Shown here: positions 1 through 10,641 of the stretch, one piece after another
How positions within the stretch are numbered: position 1 is the first letter of the stretch
Layout: the number at the start of each line of letters is the position of its first letter
Assembly (NCBI RefSeq): GCF_000717185.1
Contig: NZ_JNYE01000093.1
Span: forward strand, 6,844-70,843
Direction of reading: 5' to 3'
Length of the DNA: 64,000 nt
Origin: Kitasatospora phosalacinea
Lineage (GTDB): Bacteria > Actinomycetota > Actinomycetes > Streptomycetales > Streptomycetaceae
Position numbers and translations under genes: made by a program
Notes under the pieces: generated by a model
Seen by the model: only the letters and a program-made list of their open reading frames with translations
Databases searched by the model: none
Told to the model about the DNA's origin: nothing

Positions 1-58
1 GGTCGGCGGGCGCGGCGTTCACGCGGCAGGGCTCCTGTTGAGTTGGTTCGGCGGGAGG

Positions 59-895
59 TCAGGGGGCGTACGGCATCGGCGCGTGCGCCGTCCACGGGTC
101 GGTGACCCGGGTGGAGACGCGGGTCTCCAGCGGCCAGCCGCGGCTCTCGGCGCGGCCGGTGAGTTCGCGGGCGGCGAGGGTGAGCCAGGGCCACTCGGTG
201 GCCCAGTGCGCGGCGTCGACCAGGGCGACCGGGGCCGCCTCGGTGGCTTCGGAGGCCGGGTGGTGCCGCAGGTCGGCGGTGACGTACGCGTCGACGCCGG
301 CCGCGCGGGCCTCGGCCAGGAAGGAGTCGCCGGAGCCGCCGCAGACCGCGACCCGGCGGACGAGCCGCTCGGGGTCGCCCGCGGCGCGCACGCCCGCCGC
401 GGTGGCGGGCAGCCCGGCGGCGACCTGCGCCGCGAACGCGGCCAGGGTCACCGGCTGCGGGAGCTCGCCGATCCGGCCGCTGCCGCGGCGGCCCGCCGGG
501 TCGGTCGGGTCGGCCACCAGCGGGCCGGTGACCTTCAGGCCGACGGCCTCGGCGAGGGCGTCCGAGACGCCGGGGTCGGCGTGGTCGGCGTTGGTGTGCG
601 CGACGTGCAGGGCGATGTCGTGCTTGATCAGGGTGTGCACCACCCGGCCCTTGAAGCCGGTCGCGGCGACCGTGGTGGTGCCGCGCAGGTAGAGGGGGTG
701 GTGGGTGACCAGCAGGTCGGCGCCCCATTCGACGGCCTCGTCCACCACGGTCTGCACCGGGTCGACGGCGAAGAGCACCCGGCGGACCTCGGCCTCCGGG
801 TCGCCGCAGACCAGGCCCACCGCGTCCCAGGACTCCGCCCACTGCGGGGGGTAGACCTCTTCGAGCACGGCGATGACGTCGGAGAGTTTCGGCAC
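59..895 (-). CDS. NIF3-like dinuclear metal centre protein (YbgI/YqfO family)
   Basis: The 278-residue product starts at GTG. It has the NIF3 hallmarks: an N-terminal WDAVGLVCG stretch, the metal-binding THHPLYLRG motif, AHTNADHADPGVSDAL and a C-terminal DAAHWATEW carrying the last His and Glu ligands. The family forms hexameric toroids with a di-metal site; some members have GTP cyclohydrolase I type 2-like annotations, but the physiological role is unsettled. At 278 residues this is the short form without the PII-like insertion. The gene is transcribed away from the lanthipeptide cluster and appears unrelated to it. The family call is firm; a specific function cannot be given. Confidence 0.9.
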   Translation of the reverse strand: MPKLSDVIAVLEEVYPPQWAESWDAVGLVCGDPEAEVRRVLFAVDPVQTVVDEAVEWGADLLVTHHPLYLRGTTTVAATGFKGRVVHTLIKHDIALHVAHTNADHADPGVSDALAEAVGLKVTGPLVADPTDPAGRRGSGRIGELPQPVTLAAFAAQVAAGLPATAAGVRAAGDPERLVRRVAVCGGSGDSFLAEARAAGVDAYVTADLRHHPASEATEAAPVALVDAAHWATEWPWLTLAARELTGRAESRGWPLETRVSTRVTDPWTAHAPMPYAP

Positions 896-1370
896 CTGTC
901 GAGACTACCGCGTGCCACGGCCGGGCCCGGTCGCGCTCCCGGCGTGCGGACCGGGCCCGACCGTCGTACACCTGCGCGTCAATCAGGCGGGAGGCGGCGG
1001 ACGGGAGCTCCGGCGGCCCTCCGAGCGGCCCCGGGCGCGGAAGCGGCCGGTGGCCGCGCGGTGCGCCCTGGTCACACGCCCCGGGGCGAACGCATTCGAA
1101 AACGAAACCGGATCACCCTTACGGGTGAAGTGACCCGGCCGGTGTTGAGTCGCACCCTCCCCGAAAGTAACTTCTAGTCCTGCGAACGAGAGTTGCCTCG
1201 ACCAGGGGGGTCGAAAAGGCGACCGGCCGGAATTCCCGCGTTGCGAAGCGTTGTGAAGCGTGGAGACCCACGCGGAGAACGGCGGACGTGGAATTCGGCG
1301 GGCGCCGCCGAGGCTCTCGTGACTTCCGCAGACCGTTCGGTCGAGTCCACCGCGAAGGGGTGTGAAGCAG
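896..1370. promoter_or_regulatory. Divergent intergenic region upstream of the lanthipeptide operon
   Basis: This stretch of about 475 bp separates the leftward NIF3 gene from the rightward LanL gene. No convincing gene is visible. It is less GC-rich than its surroundings around 1085-1260, where runs of A and T occur, as expected for promoter DNA. It must hold the promoters of both flanking genes, but I could not assign -35/-10 boxes confidently. The LanL ribosome binding site is the AAGGGG at 1355-1360. Confidence 0.5.
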
Positions 1371-4271
1371 ATGGGGGCGGGCACACCGCTGCGCAGGGCA
1401 GGGGGGCCGGGGCCGGTCGACGACGGGTCGGGTGTGGACGGCACGTTGGTGGAGGTGGCGCGGGCGGCCGTGACCGACAGCAGGGCCCGGGGAGGCGGCG
1501 GCGACTGGACGGTCGCGGTCGAGGGCTTCTGGTGCACGGTGCGGCCGCCCGGCCGCGAGCTCCCCGCCCAGGGCTGGAAGCTGCACGTCAGCGCGGCCTC
1601 CTCGGTGGCGGTCGAAGTGCTGTCCGCGGTCGCCTCGGCGGTCGCCGACGACCCGTGCGCATTCAAATTCACCGCCGACCTGGAGAAGCTCCACGAAATC
1701 AATTCCCGGAACAGCGAGCGCGGATCGGCCGGGAAATTCCTCACCGTCTACCCGGGCGACGACGAGCAATTCCGGCGGCTCGCCGAGGAACTCCACCGCG
1801 CTACCGCGGGAATGCCAGGCCCGGTGATTCTCTCCGACCGCCCGTACCGTCCCGGCAGCCTGGTGCACTACCGCTACGGCGCGTTCGCCGGGCGGTCGGC
1901 GCTCGGCAACGACGGCGCCTACCGCTCGATGCTGCGCGCCCCCGGCGGCGCCCTGGTCGAGGACGTCCGCACCGCCGTCTACCGCCGCCCGCCCTGGGTG
2001 GCCGACCCCGTCGAGGGGGCGGGATCGACCACCGGCGGCAAACCGGCCCCGGCCCCGGCCACCGGCAGCGGGCAAGTGCCCGCCCAGCCCGGCCCCGGCC
2101 CTCAGCCCGGCCCCGGCTCTCAGTCCGGCCCTCAGCCCGGCCCCGGCGCCCGGCGCCCCGGCGGCGTGCTGCTGGACGGCCGCTGGGCGCTGACCGCCGC
2201 GCTGCGGCACAGCGCCAAGGGCGGGGTGTTCCTGGGCAGCGACCGCACCACCGGCGCGGAGGTGGTGGTCAAGCAGGCCCGGGCGCACATCGAGGTCGAC
2301 CGCGCCGGGACGGACGCCCGCACCGCCCTGCGGCACGAGGCCGAACTGCTCGGCCGGCTCGCCGACAGCGGCCTCACCCCCCGGGTGCACGCCCTGGTCG
2401 AGCAGCAGGACTCGCTGTTCCTGGTCCAGGAGCGCGTCCCCGGCCAGGCCCTGGGCAGCTGGGTCGCGGCCCGGCTGCGCCGCGACGGCACCCCGGACGT
2501 CCGCTGGGCCGAGGCCGGGCCGCTGGCGCTCGCCCTGCTCGACCTGGTGGAGCGGGTGCACCGCCGCGGGCTCGTCCTGCGCGACCTCTCCCCCGGCAAC
2601 GTGCTGGTCACCCCGGACGGCGACGTCCGGCTGGTCGACCTCGAACTCGCCGTCCCCGCCGGGGCGCTGGCCGGTTCCGCGGGCACCCCGGGCTACCGCG
2701 CCCCCGAGCACTCCGGCCCGCACCTGACCGGACGGGCCGCCCGCAGCACCGACCTGTACGCGCTCGGCGGCCTGTACTTCCTGCTCGCCACCGGCCACGA
2801 CCCGCTGCTGCCCGACGACCTGCCACTGGCCCGTCCGGTCGGTGAACGGCTGGGCCGCTGGCTGGCGCTGGCCGCCCGCGAGGGCGACACCGCCCGCCGG
2901 CTCGCCCCGCTGGTGCTCGGCCTGCGCGCCGAGACCGCCGACCAGCGCTGGAGCCTGGAGCGCGTCCGCACCGCGCTCGCCGCCGAGACGTCCCCCGCCA
3001 CCGGCGCCACCACCGGGACGTCCACCACCGGCGCGCCCACCGCCGCCCCGCCCGCCACCGCCCCGCCCGCGCTGGACCGGCTGCTGCACGACGGCCTGCG
3101 CGACCTCGCCCGCAGCGCCACCCCGCAGCGCCGCGACCGGCTCTGGCCGACCGTCCCGAACGGGCTGCTCACCGACCCGTGCAACGTCCAGCACGGCGCC
3201 GCGGGCGTCCTCGCCCTGCTCGCCCGGGTCGCCCTCGCACCGCTGCCCGACCCGGCCCGGGAACGCGCCCGCGCCACCGCCGCCGTCGCCGCCACCTGGA
3301 TCGAACGCCGCTGCGCCGCCGAACCCGTGGTCCTCCCCGGCCTGCACTTCGGCCGGGCCGGCACCGCCTGGGCCCTGTTCGACGCCGCCGACGCCCTCGG
3401 CGACCCCGGCCTCGCCGAACGCGCCGCCGGACTCGCCGCCCGGCTCCCGCTCGACTGGCCCAACCCCGACGTCTGCCACGGCGTCGCCGGAGCCGGCCTC
3501 ACCCAGCTCCGCGCCCACCGCGCCACCGGCGCCCGCACCTTCCTCGACCGCGCCGCCCGCTGCGTCCGGCACCTGCTCGCCGCCGCCCGCGAGGAGCCGT
3601 ACGGGACGGTCTGGCCGGTGCCCGCCGACTTCGACTCGGCCCTCGCCGGGGCCACCCACCTCGGCCACGCCCACGGCGTCGCGGGCGTCGGCGGCTTCCT
3701 GCTCGCCGCCGCGGACGCCCTCGCGGACAGCGGCGACCCCGCGCTCGCCGCCACCGCGGCGGACGCCCGGGCCGCGGCCGACCGCGCCGCCCGCACCCTG
3801 GCGGCCACCGCCCGCTGCGACGGCCCCGCCGCGTGGTGGCCGCAGAGCCACGGCGACCCCGACCACGTCCGCCTCGCCCACTGGTGCAGCGGCTCCTCCG
3901 GCGTCGGCACCTTCCTCGTCCGGCACTGGCGGGCCACCGGCGACCCCGACTCCCACCGGCTCGCCCTCGCCGCCGGCCGGGCCGTCCTGGACGCCCGCTG
4001 GCACGCCGGCACCAGCGCCTGCCACGGCCTGGCCGGGAACGGCGAGTACCTGCTCGACCTCGCCGAAGCCACCGGCGAGACCCGCTTCCGCCACGGCGCC
4101 CAGGACCTCGCCGCACTGATCGCCGCCCGCACCGCGCTGCGCGACGGCCTCCTCGTCCTCCCCGACGAGACCGGCACCACCGCCACCCCCGCCTACGGCA
4201 CCGGCACCTCCGGCCCGCTCGCCTTCCTGCTCCGCCTCCGCCACGGCGGGCCCCGGATCTGGTTCCCGTAG
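1371..4271 (+). CDS. lanL: Class IV lanthipeptide synthetase (LanL type: lyase-kinase-cyclase)
   Basis: About 966 residues from ATG 1371 (AAGGGG ten bases upstream); an in-frame GTG at 1362 would add three residues but sits too close to that site. Domains in order: residues 30-200 are an OspF/SpvC-like phosphothreonine/phosphoserine lyase (WKLHVS, AFKFTAD, GKFLTVYP, VHYRYGAF). Then comes a Pro/Gly/Gln repeat linker at about 240-265, and a Ser/Thr kinase with VVVKQ Lys, VLRDLSPGNVLV catalytic loop and LVDLELA in place of DFG. Last is a LanC-like cyclase from about 570 to the end. The cyclase keeps all three zinc ligands, Cys in HWCSG (about 839) and Cys-His in SACHG (about 884-885). Class III LanKC enzymes lack these, so this is class IV. 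It should phosphorylate Ser/Thr of the precursor at 6488, eliminate phosphate to Dha/Dhb and add Cys thiols. Confidence 0.93.
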   Translation: MGAGTPLRRAGGPGPVDDGSGVDGTLVEVARAAVTDSRARGGGGDWTVAVEGFWCTVRPPGRELPAQGWKLHVSAASSVAVEVLSAVASAVADDPCAFKFTADLEKLHEINSRNSERGSAGKFLTVYPGDDEQFRRLAEELHRATAGMPGPVILSDRPYRPGSLVHYRYGAFAGRSALGNDGAYRSMLRAPGGALVEDVRTAVYRRPPWVADPVEGAGSTTGGKPAPAPATGSGQVPAQPGPGPQPGPGSQSGPQPGPGARRPGGVLLDGRWALTAALRHSAKGGVFLGSDRTTGAEVVVKQARAHIEVDRAGTDARTALRHEAELLGRLADSGLTPRVHALVEQQDSLFLVQERVPGQALGSWVAARLRRDGTPDVRWAEAGPLALALLDLVERVHRRGLVLRDLSPGNVLVTPDGDVRLVDLELAVPAGALAGSAGTPGYRAPEHSGPHLTGRAARSTDLYALGGLYFLLATGHDPLLPDDLPLARPVGERLGRWLALAAREGDTARRLAPLVLGLRAETADQRWSLERVRTALAAETSPATGATTGTSTTGAPTAAPPATAPPALDRLLHDGLRDLARSATPQRRDRLWPTVPNGLLTDPCNVQHGAAGVLALLARVALAPLPDPARERARATAAVAATWIERRCAAEPVVLPGLHFGRAGTAWALFDAADALGDPGLAERAAGLAARLPLDWPNPDVCHGVAGAGLTQLRAHRATGARTFLDRAARCVRHLLAAAREEPYGTVWPVPADFDSALAGATHLGHAHGVAGVGGFLLAAADALADSGDPALAATAADARAAADRAARTLAATARCDGPAAWWPQSHGDPDHVRLAHWCSGSSGVGTFLVRHWRATGDPDSHRLALAAGRAVLDARWHAGTSACHGLAGNGEYLLDLAEATGETRFRHGAQDLAALIAARTALRDGLLVLPDETGTTATPAYGTGTSGPLAFLLRLRHGGPRIWFP

Positions 4272-4393
4272 GGCACCTCCGCCCGCGCCCGCAGCCCCCG
4301 TCCGCCCCGCCGCTCCCCCGGGCCCGCCGCTCCCCCGGTCGGCCGTTCCCCGGGCCCCGATCTCGCGTCCCGTCCCCCGAAAGGTGATCCCCG

Positions 4394-6361
<1,968 letters not shown>

Positions 6362-6487
6362 CGCCGTCCCAGGAACGCACGGACTTCCCGGCGCCGGGCG
6401 CGTGCGGGAGCAGGATCCGCGGTGGTGCGCCGCCGCGGTCGTCGGGCACGCCCGTGCTCGGCGGAACCCCATAGGGAGGGAAACACC

Positions 6488-6631
6488 ATGGAGAACACGA
6501 CCTCGTTCGAGACCGACCTCGCGGCCCTGCAGGAGCTGCCGGAGCTGGAGACCGTCGAGCTGGGCGGCCACGGCGGCGGGTGCCAGTACACCTGTCTGAT
6601 CCTGACCTGCCTGATCTTCACCATCAGCTGA
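6488..6631 (+). CDS. lanA: Class IV lanthipeptide precursor peptide
   Basis: A 47-residue peptide starting at ATG 6488 behind a strong GGGAGGGAAA site. Residues 1-31 form an acidic leader with an amphipathic LAALQELPELE segment like the LQxLE recognition helix of class III/IV leaders, ending in GGHGGG. The core is CQYTCLILTCLIFTIS: Cys32, Cys36 and Cys41; Thr35, Thr40, Thr45 and Ser47. Each Cys is followed three or four residues later by a Thr (CxxT, CxxxT, CxxxT), an unusually regular and hydrophobic core. Position between the peptidase and exporters and the hairpin just downstream fit a highly expressed lanA. I do not match the core to a named lanthipeptide. Confidence 0.88.
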   Translation: MENTTSFETDLAALQELPELETVELGGHGGGCQYTCLILTCLIFTIS

Positions 6632-6673
6632 ACCACCGGCTGAGCCGTCAGCTGACGTCGGGGCGCCTCGCCC

Positions 6674-6713
6674 GGGCCGTGTCCGCTCCCGTTCGCGGGG
6701 GCGGGCACGGCCC
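6674..6713 (+). terminator. UUCG-capped hairpin between lanA and the exporter genes
   Basis: Positions 6674-6691 pair with 6696-6713 in an 18-bp stem with two G-T wobbles and no bulge; the loop is TTCG, a very stable tetraloop, closed by CCCG/CGGG. There is no long T-run, as is common for actinomycete terminators. It lies about 40 bp after the lanA stop. Such hairpins usually let most transcripts end after the precursor, raising lanA over the transporter genes. It may also protect the lanA mRNA 3' end. Confidence 0.75.
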
Positions 6714-6762
6714 TCCCGTGCCCGGTCCGTCCTCGTCCTTCTTTCTTCCAACGGGAGTTCTC

Positions 6763-8469
6763 GTGCGTGGGTCGTCGGTCGCGCTGACGGTGTCGGTGCC
6801 GCTGGAGGCGGCGGCGACGCTGGCCCTGCCGGGGGTGGCGGGGGTGGTGCTGGACGCGGTGCTGGCGGGCCGTCCGGTGGGGTGGGCGGTCGGGGGGTTG
6901 GCGGCGCTGCTGGCGGTGGGTGCGGCGGCGTCGGCGCTGGCCGCGGTGGCGGGTCCGGCGTGCACGGCGGCGGACACGGTGGCGTTGCGCGGCGCGCTGG
7001 TGCGGCGGGTGCTGTGGCTGCGTCCGTTCCCGTCGGCGGTGGAGCGGTTGTGCGGGGAGCGGCCCGGCCCGGGTGACCTGACGGCCCGGCTGGTGGGTGC
7101 GGCGGCGGACGCGGGGGCGGCGCGGGCGGCCCGGTTGGCGGCGGCGACGGCGCTGGTGACGTCGGCGGGGGCGGTGCTGGGGCTGGGGGTGCTGTCGCCG
7201 TGGCTGGCGGTGGCGTTCTTCGCGGGGGTGCTGCCGGGGGTGGTGCTGGTGCGGTTGTTCATGCGGACGGCGGAGGACGTGTTCGTCCGCTACCAGGAGG
7301 CGCAGGGGCGGTTGGCGGACCGGCTGGCGGACGCGCTGGCGGGGGTCCGGACGGTGCGGGCGGCGGGGGCGCAGCGGCAGGAGGCGGCGCGGGTGCTCGG
7401 CGTGCTGCCGGAACTCGGGGACGCGGGGCGGGCGTTGTGGCGGGCGCAGCGCCGGACGGTGGGGCAGGTGACGCTGCTGGTCGCGGCGGTGGAGCTGACG
7501 GTGCTCGGTACGGCGGGGCAGTTGGTGGCGGCGGGGCGGCTGCCCGCGGGGGCGTTCGCGGCCGCGGCGGGGTGGGCGGCGTTGGGGCTGGGGTTCTTCG
7601 AGCAGGTGGAGGCGCTGGTGGGGGTGGCGCACGCGCGGGCCGGGCTGGCCCGGGTGCGGGAGGTGGCGGGGCTGCCGGGGCCGGGCGCGGGCGGGCGCGA
7701 ACTTCCGGACGGGCCTGGTGAGTTGGTGTTCCGTTCGGTACTGGTGCGGGACGACGAGGGTGCGGTGGTGTTCGGCCCGCTGGAGCTGACGGTGCCGGGC
7801 GGGGCGACGGTCGCGGTGGTGGGGCGCTCGGGTGCGGGCAAGTCGCTGCTGGCCGCGCTGGCGGGCGGGTTGCGGCTGCCGGACGGCGGCGAGGTGCTGG
7901 TCGACGGGGTGCCGGTGGCGGCGCTGTCGGTCGCGGAGCGGCGGCGCGCGGTCGGCTACGCCTTCGAGCGCCCGCTGCTGATCGGCCCGGCCCTGGACGA
8001 GGCCCTGGAGGGCGCGGACCCGGCGGCGCTGGCGGCGGCCCGGGCGGACGGCTTCCTGGCCCGGCTGCCGCACGGCGGCCGTACGCCGGTGGGTGAACTC
8101 CAGCTCTCCGGCGGCGAGTTGCAGCGCCTGGGGCTGGCCAGACTGCTGGCCGGGAACGCCCGGGTGGTGGTGCTGGACGACGCGACGTCCAGCCTGGACG
8201 CGGCGACCGAGCACCAGGTCGACCGGGCGCTGCACGAGTCCACCCGGGGCCGCACCCGCCTGGTCGTCACCCACCGCGCGGCGGTCGCGGCCCGGGCCGG
8301 GCTGGTGGTGTGGCTGGACGGCGGCCGGGTCCGCGCGATCGACACCCACGGCGCGCTGCTCGCCGACCCGGCGTACCGGGCGGTCCTGTCGGGCGCGGCC
8401 GCGGACGCGGACGAACGGCGGGACGGAAGGAGCCGGGGGCCCGGGGAGCGGCGGGCCCGGGTCCGCTGA
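6763..8469 (+). CDS. ABC exporter half-transporter, first subunit
   Basis: 568 residues from GTG 6763 (GGGAG five bases upstream). An N-terminal membrane domain of about six helices (to ~310) is followed by an ATPase with Walker A GRSGAGKS, signature LSGGELQR, Walker B VVVLDDATSSLD and H-loop His in VVTHR. The residue after the Walker B Asp is Asp rather than catalytic Glu, suggesting a degenerate or slow site. With the next gene it would form a heterodimeric exporter like RamA/RamB or AmfA/AmfB of SapB-type clusters, presumably exporting the modified peptide. No N-terminal C39 peptidase domain is present, so leader removal needs another enzyme. Confidence 0.9.
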   Translation: MRGSSVALTVSVPLEAAATLALPGVAGVVLDAVLAGRPVGWAVGGLAALLAVGAAASALAAVAGPACTAADTVALRGALVRRVLWLRPFPSAVERLCGERPGPGDLTARLVGAAADAGAARAARLAAATALVTSAGAVLGLGVLSPWLAVAFFAGVLPGVVLVRLFMRTAEDVFVRYQEAQGRLADRLADALAGVRTVRAAGAQRQEAARVLGVLPELGDAGRALWRAQRRTVGQVTLLVAAVELTVLGTAGQLVAAGRLPAGAFAAAAGWAALGLGFFEQVEALVGVAHARAGLARVREVAGLPGPGAGGRELPDGPGELVFRSVLVRDDEGAVVFGPLELTVPGGATVAVVGRSGAGKSLLAALAGGLRLPDGGEVLVDGVPVAALSVAERRRAVGYAFERPLLIGPALDEALEGADPAALAAARADGFLARLPHGGRTPVGELQLSGGELQRLGLARLLAGNARVVVLDDATSSLDAATEHQVDRALHESTRGRTRLVVTHRAAVAARAGLVVWLDGGRVRAIDTHGALLADPAYRAVLSGAAADADERRDGRSRGPGERRARVR

Positions 8470-8572
8470 CGGCGCACTGCCGTTGCACGCAGCAGCACGG
8501 GCCTCCGACGGGCTCCGGCCGTCAGCAGCATCGACTCGCCGCTCCCCGGCCCCCTGTCAGGGCACTCGGGGC
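8470..8572 (-). repeat. MITE-like intergenic repeat, copy 1 (inverted orientation)
   Basis: The reverse complement of this stretch matches the repeats at 10457-10600 and 35616-35785: TCAGGGG-rich terminus, GGGGA(A/G)CGGCG, then the shared centre CTGCTGACGGCCGGAGCCC and a GTGCTGCT segment. It fills the gap between the two exporter genes. The right flank carries three copies of GGCACTCGG (8571-8599). Confidence 0.65.
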
Positions 8573-8625
8573 ACTCGGGGCACTCGGGGCGCACGTCAAC
8601 TACACACGCGGGAGGAGCGGTTTTC

Positions 8626-10500
8626 GTGGGGCGGCATCGGCGGGCGCTGGGCGGGCGGGGGTTGCGGGAGCTGGCCGCGGTGGTGCCGGGGCGGGCGGTG
8701 TGGCGGCTGGCGGGGTGGTCGGCGGTGGAGGCGCTGCCCGCGCTGTGCTCGGGGCTGCTGGTCGCGGCGGCCGCGGACCGGGGCTTCCTGGCGGGGCGCC
8801 CGGGGGCGGGTTTCGCCTGGCTGGGGGCACTGGGGGCGGTGACGGCGCTGCGCGCGCTCGCGGCGCGGGCGGTGTTCCCGCACCTCGCGGAGGTGGTGGA
8901 GCCGCTGCGGGACGCCCTGGTGGCGCGGGTGGTGCACGGGGCGCTGTCGCGGCCCGTCCCGGACGGTCCGGCGGAGATCGCCCGGCTCACCGAACAGGTG
9001 GAGTCCGCCCGGCAGTTGACCGCCACGCTGCTGCGCAGTGCGCGCGGGGTGGGCTTCGGGCTGCTGGCGGCGCTGCTGGGGCTGGGGCTGCTGGCGCCGC
9101 CGGTGCTGCCGCTGGTGCTGGTGCCGCTGCTGCTGTCGGGGGCGCTGTTCGTCCGGCTGCTGGGGCCGCTGGTGGTGCGCCGCCGGGCGGTGGTGCTGGC
9201 GGACGAGCGGATCGCGGCCGAGGCGGGCCGGGCGTTCGCCGGGCTGCGGGACGTGGCGGCGTGCGGGGCGCAGCAGCGGGTGTCGGCGCACCTGTCGGCG
9301 CTGGTGGAGGCGCAGGGCGAGGCGCTGCGGGCGGTGGGCCGGGCGGCGGCGGCCCGGTCGCTGACGGTCGCGGTGGGCGGGCGGCTGCCGCTGCTGGCGG
9401 TGGTGTGCGCGGCGCCGTGGATGGTGGGCCGCGGCTGGCTGACGGCCGGGCAGGTGCTCGGCGTGGCGACCTACCTGCTGCAACAACTGGAGCCTGCGGT
9501 AAGGGCGTTGGCGGGCATGCTGGGCAGTTGGCTGCTCGACCTGGCGGTGGTCCTGGACCGGCTGACGACCGCCTGCCCCGCCCCCGCGTCGCCCACGCCG
9601 CCCGTTCCGTCCGTTCCGTCCGTTCCGTCAGACGACAGTTCGTTGAGCGTCGAAGGGTTGCGGTACGCCCACCCGGGGAGCGCCGAACCGGTGCTGGACG
9701 GCGTGCGGTTCGAGCTCCGCCCGGGCGCGCACCTGGCCGTGGTCGGCCCGAGCGGCACCGGGAAGTCAACGCTGGCGGCGCTGCTGGCCGGGGTGCTCGT
9801 CCCGGACGCGGGCCGGGTCCTGCTCGGCGGCCGGGACGCGGCCGCCCTCCCCACGCCGGAGCGGGCCGCCCGGCTGGCGCTCGTCCCACAGGAGGCGTAC
9901 GTCTTCGCGGGCACCGTCCGGGAGAACCTGTGCTGGCCGTCCGGCGACCGCTCGGACGCCGAACTCGCCACCGCCGCCCACCGGGTGGGCTCCGCCCGCC
10001 TGCTCGCCCGTCTCGGCGGCCCCGACGGCCGGATCGCCGCCCCGGCCGCCCTGTCCGCGGGCGAACGCCAACTCCTGGCCCTGACCCGGACGTTCCTCTC
10101 CCCCGCGCCGATCGTCGTCCTGGACGAGGCCACCTGCCACCTCGACGCGGAAGCCGAACGCCGAGCCGAAGAGGCGTTCGCCGCCCGCCCCGGCACCCTG
10201 GTCGTCATCGCCCACCGCATCAGCTCCGCGACCCGCGCCGACCGCATCCTCCTGCTCGACGCCCCCGGCCCCCTCCTCGCCACCCACGCCGACCTCCAGG
10301 TCCTCTCCTCCTTCTACCGCGCCTGCTCGGGCCACCTCCCGCCAGCCGACGGGGAACGGCAGACCACCCCGCCAGAGGCCCGGGAAACAACCACGAGCCC
10401 GAGCCCCGGAAGGGCCCCCTCAGGAACCCGAGGAACGGCTGAGCCGAGCCGCGAAAGGGCCCCGTCAGGGGCCCGGGGAACGGCGGGGCCGAGCTGCTGA
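8626..10500 (+). CDS. ABC exporter half-transporter, second subunit
   Basis: 624 residues from GTG 8626 with GGAGGAG eight bases upstream. A membrane domain (about 20-300) precedes an ATPase with Walker A GPSGTGKST, signature LSAGERQ, Walker B VVLDEATCHLD with intact catalytic Glu, and H-loop IAHR. It therefore complements the degenerate first subunit. The C-terminal tail of about 40 residues (ARETTTSPSPG..., then twice RAPSG(T/A)RGTA) is low-complexity and encoded by the start of a MITE-like repeat, so the natural C-terminus was probably extended by repeat insertion. Likely partner in lanthipeptide export. Confidence 0.9.
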   Translation: MGRHRRALGGRGLRELAAVVPGRAVWRLAGWSAVEALPALCSGLLVAAAADRGFLAGRPGAGFAWLGALGAVTALRALAARAVFPHLAEVVEPLRDALVARVVHGALSRPVPDGPAEIARLTEQVESARQLTATLLRSARGVGFGLLAALLGLGLLAPPVLPLVLVPLLLSGALFVRLLGPLVVRRRAVVLADERIAAEAGRAFAGLRDVAACGAQQRVSAHLSALVEAQGEALRAVGRAAAARSLTVAVGGRLPLLAVVCAAPWMVGRGWLTAGQVLGVATYLLQQLEPAVRALAGMLGSWLLDLAVVLDRLTTACPAPASPTPPVPSVPSVPSDDSSLSVEGLRYAHPGSAEPVLDGVRFELRPGAHLAVVGPSGTGKSTLAALLAGVLVPDAGRVLLGGRDAAALPTPERAARLALVPQEAYVFAGTVRENLCWPSGDRSDAELATAAHRVGSARLLARLGGPDGRIAAPAALSAGERQLLALTRTFLSPAPIVVLDEATCHLDAEAERRAEEAFAARPGTLVVIAHRISSATRADRILLLDAPGPLLATHADLQVLSSFYRACSGHLPPADGERQTTPPEARETTTSPSPGRAPSGTRGTAEPSRERAPSGARGTAGPSC

Positions 10501-10600
10501 CGGCCGGAGCCCACCGGAGGTCCGAGCTGCTTCGGGCCGCCGCAACAGAACCCGCAGCCACCGCACGCACCGCCACTGCACCCCTCGCAGCCCCGAGCCC
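10457..10600 (+). repeat. MITE-like intergenic repeat, copy 2
   Basis: It shares with the 35.6-kb copy the ordered blocks CCCCGTCAGGGG, CGGGGAACGGCG, GAGCTGCTG(A)CGGCCGGAGCCC, GAGCTGCTTCGGGCCGCC, AACAGAACCCGCAGCCACCG and CACGCACCG. The first ~44 bp overlap the end of the second exporter gene and supply its last codons and stop. Downstream (10590-10640) are short CCACCGGCC and GTCCGCCGGTCC tandems leading to the convergent dehydrogenase gene. Confidence 0.7.
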
Positions 10601-10641
10601 ACCGGCCCACCGGCCCACCGGTCCGCCAGTCCGCCGGTCCG

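Noticed and set aside
1119..4244. Very long open frames antisense to real genes (for example 1 kb scale frames opposite lanL and many others)
   Set aside because: High-GC DNA opens antisense frames. Their products are Gly/Arg/Ala-rich with no motifs or binding sites, while the opposite strand encodes recognisable domains.
1371..4271. Class III (RamC/LanKC) assignment for the synthetase
   Set aside because: The cyclase retains HWCSG and SACHG zinc ligands, which LanKC cyclases lack; class IV fits better.
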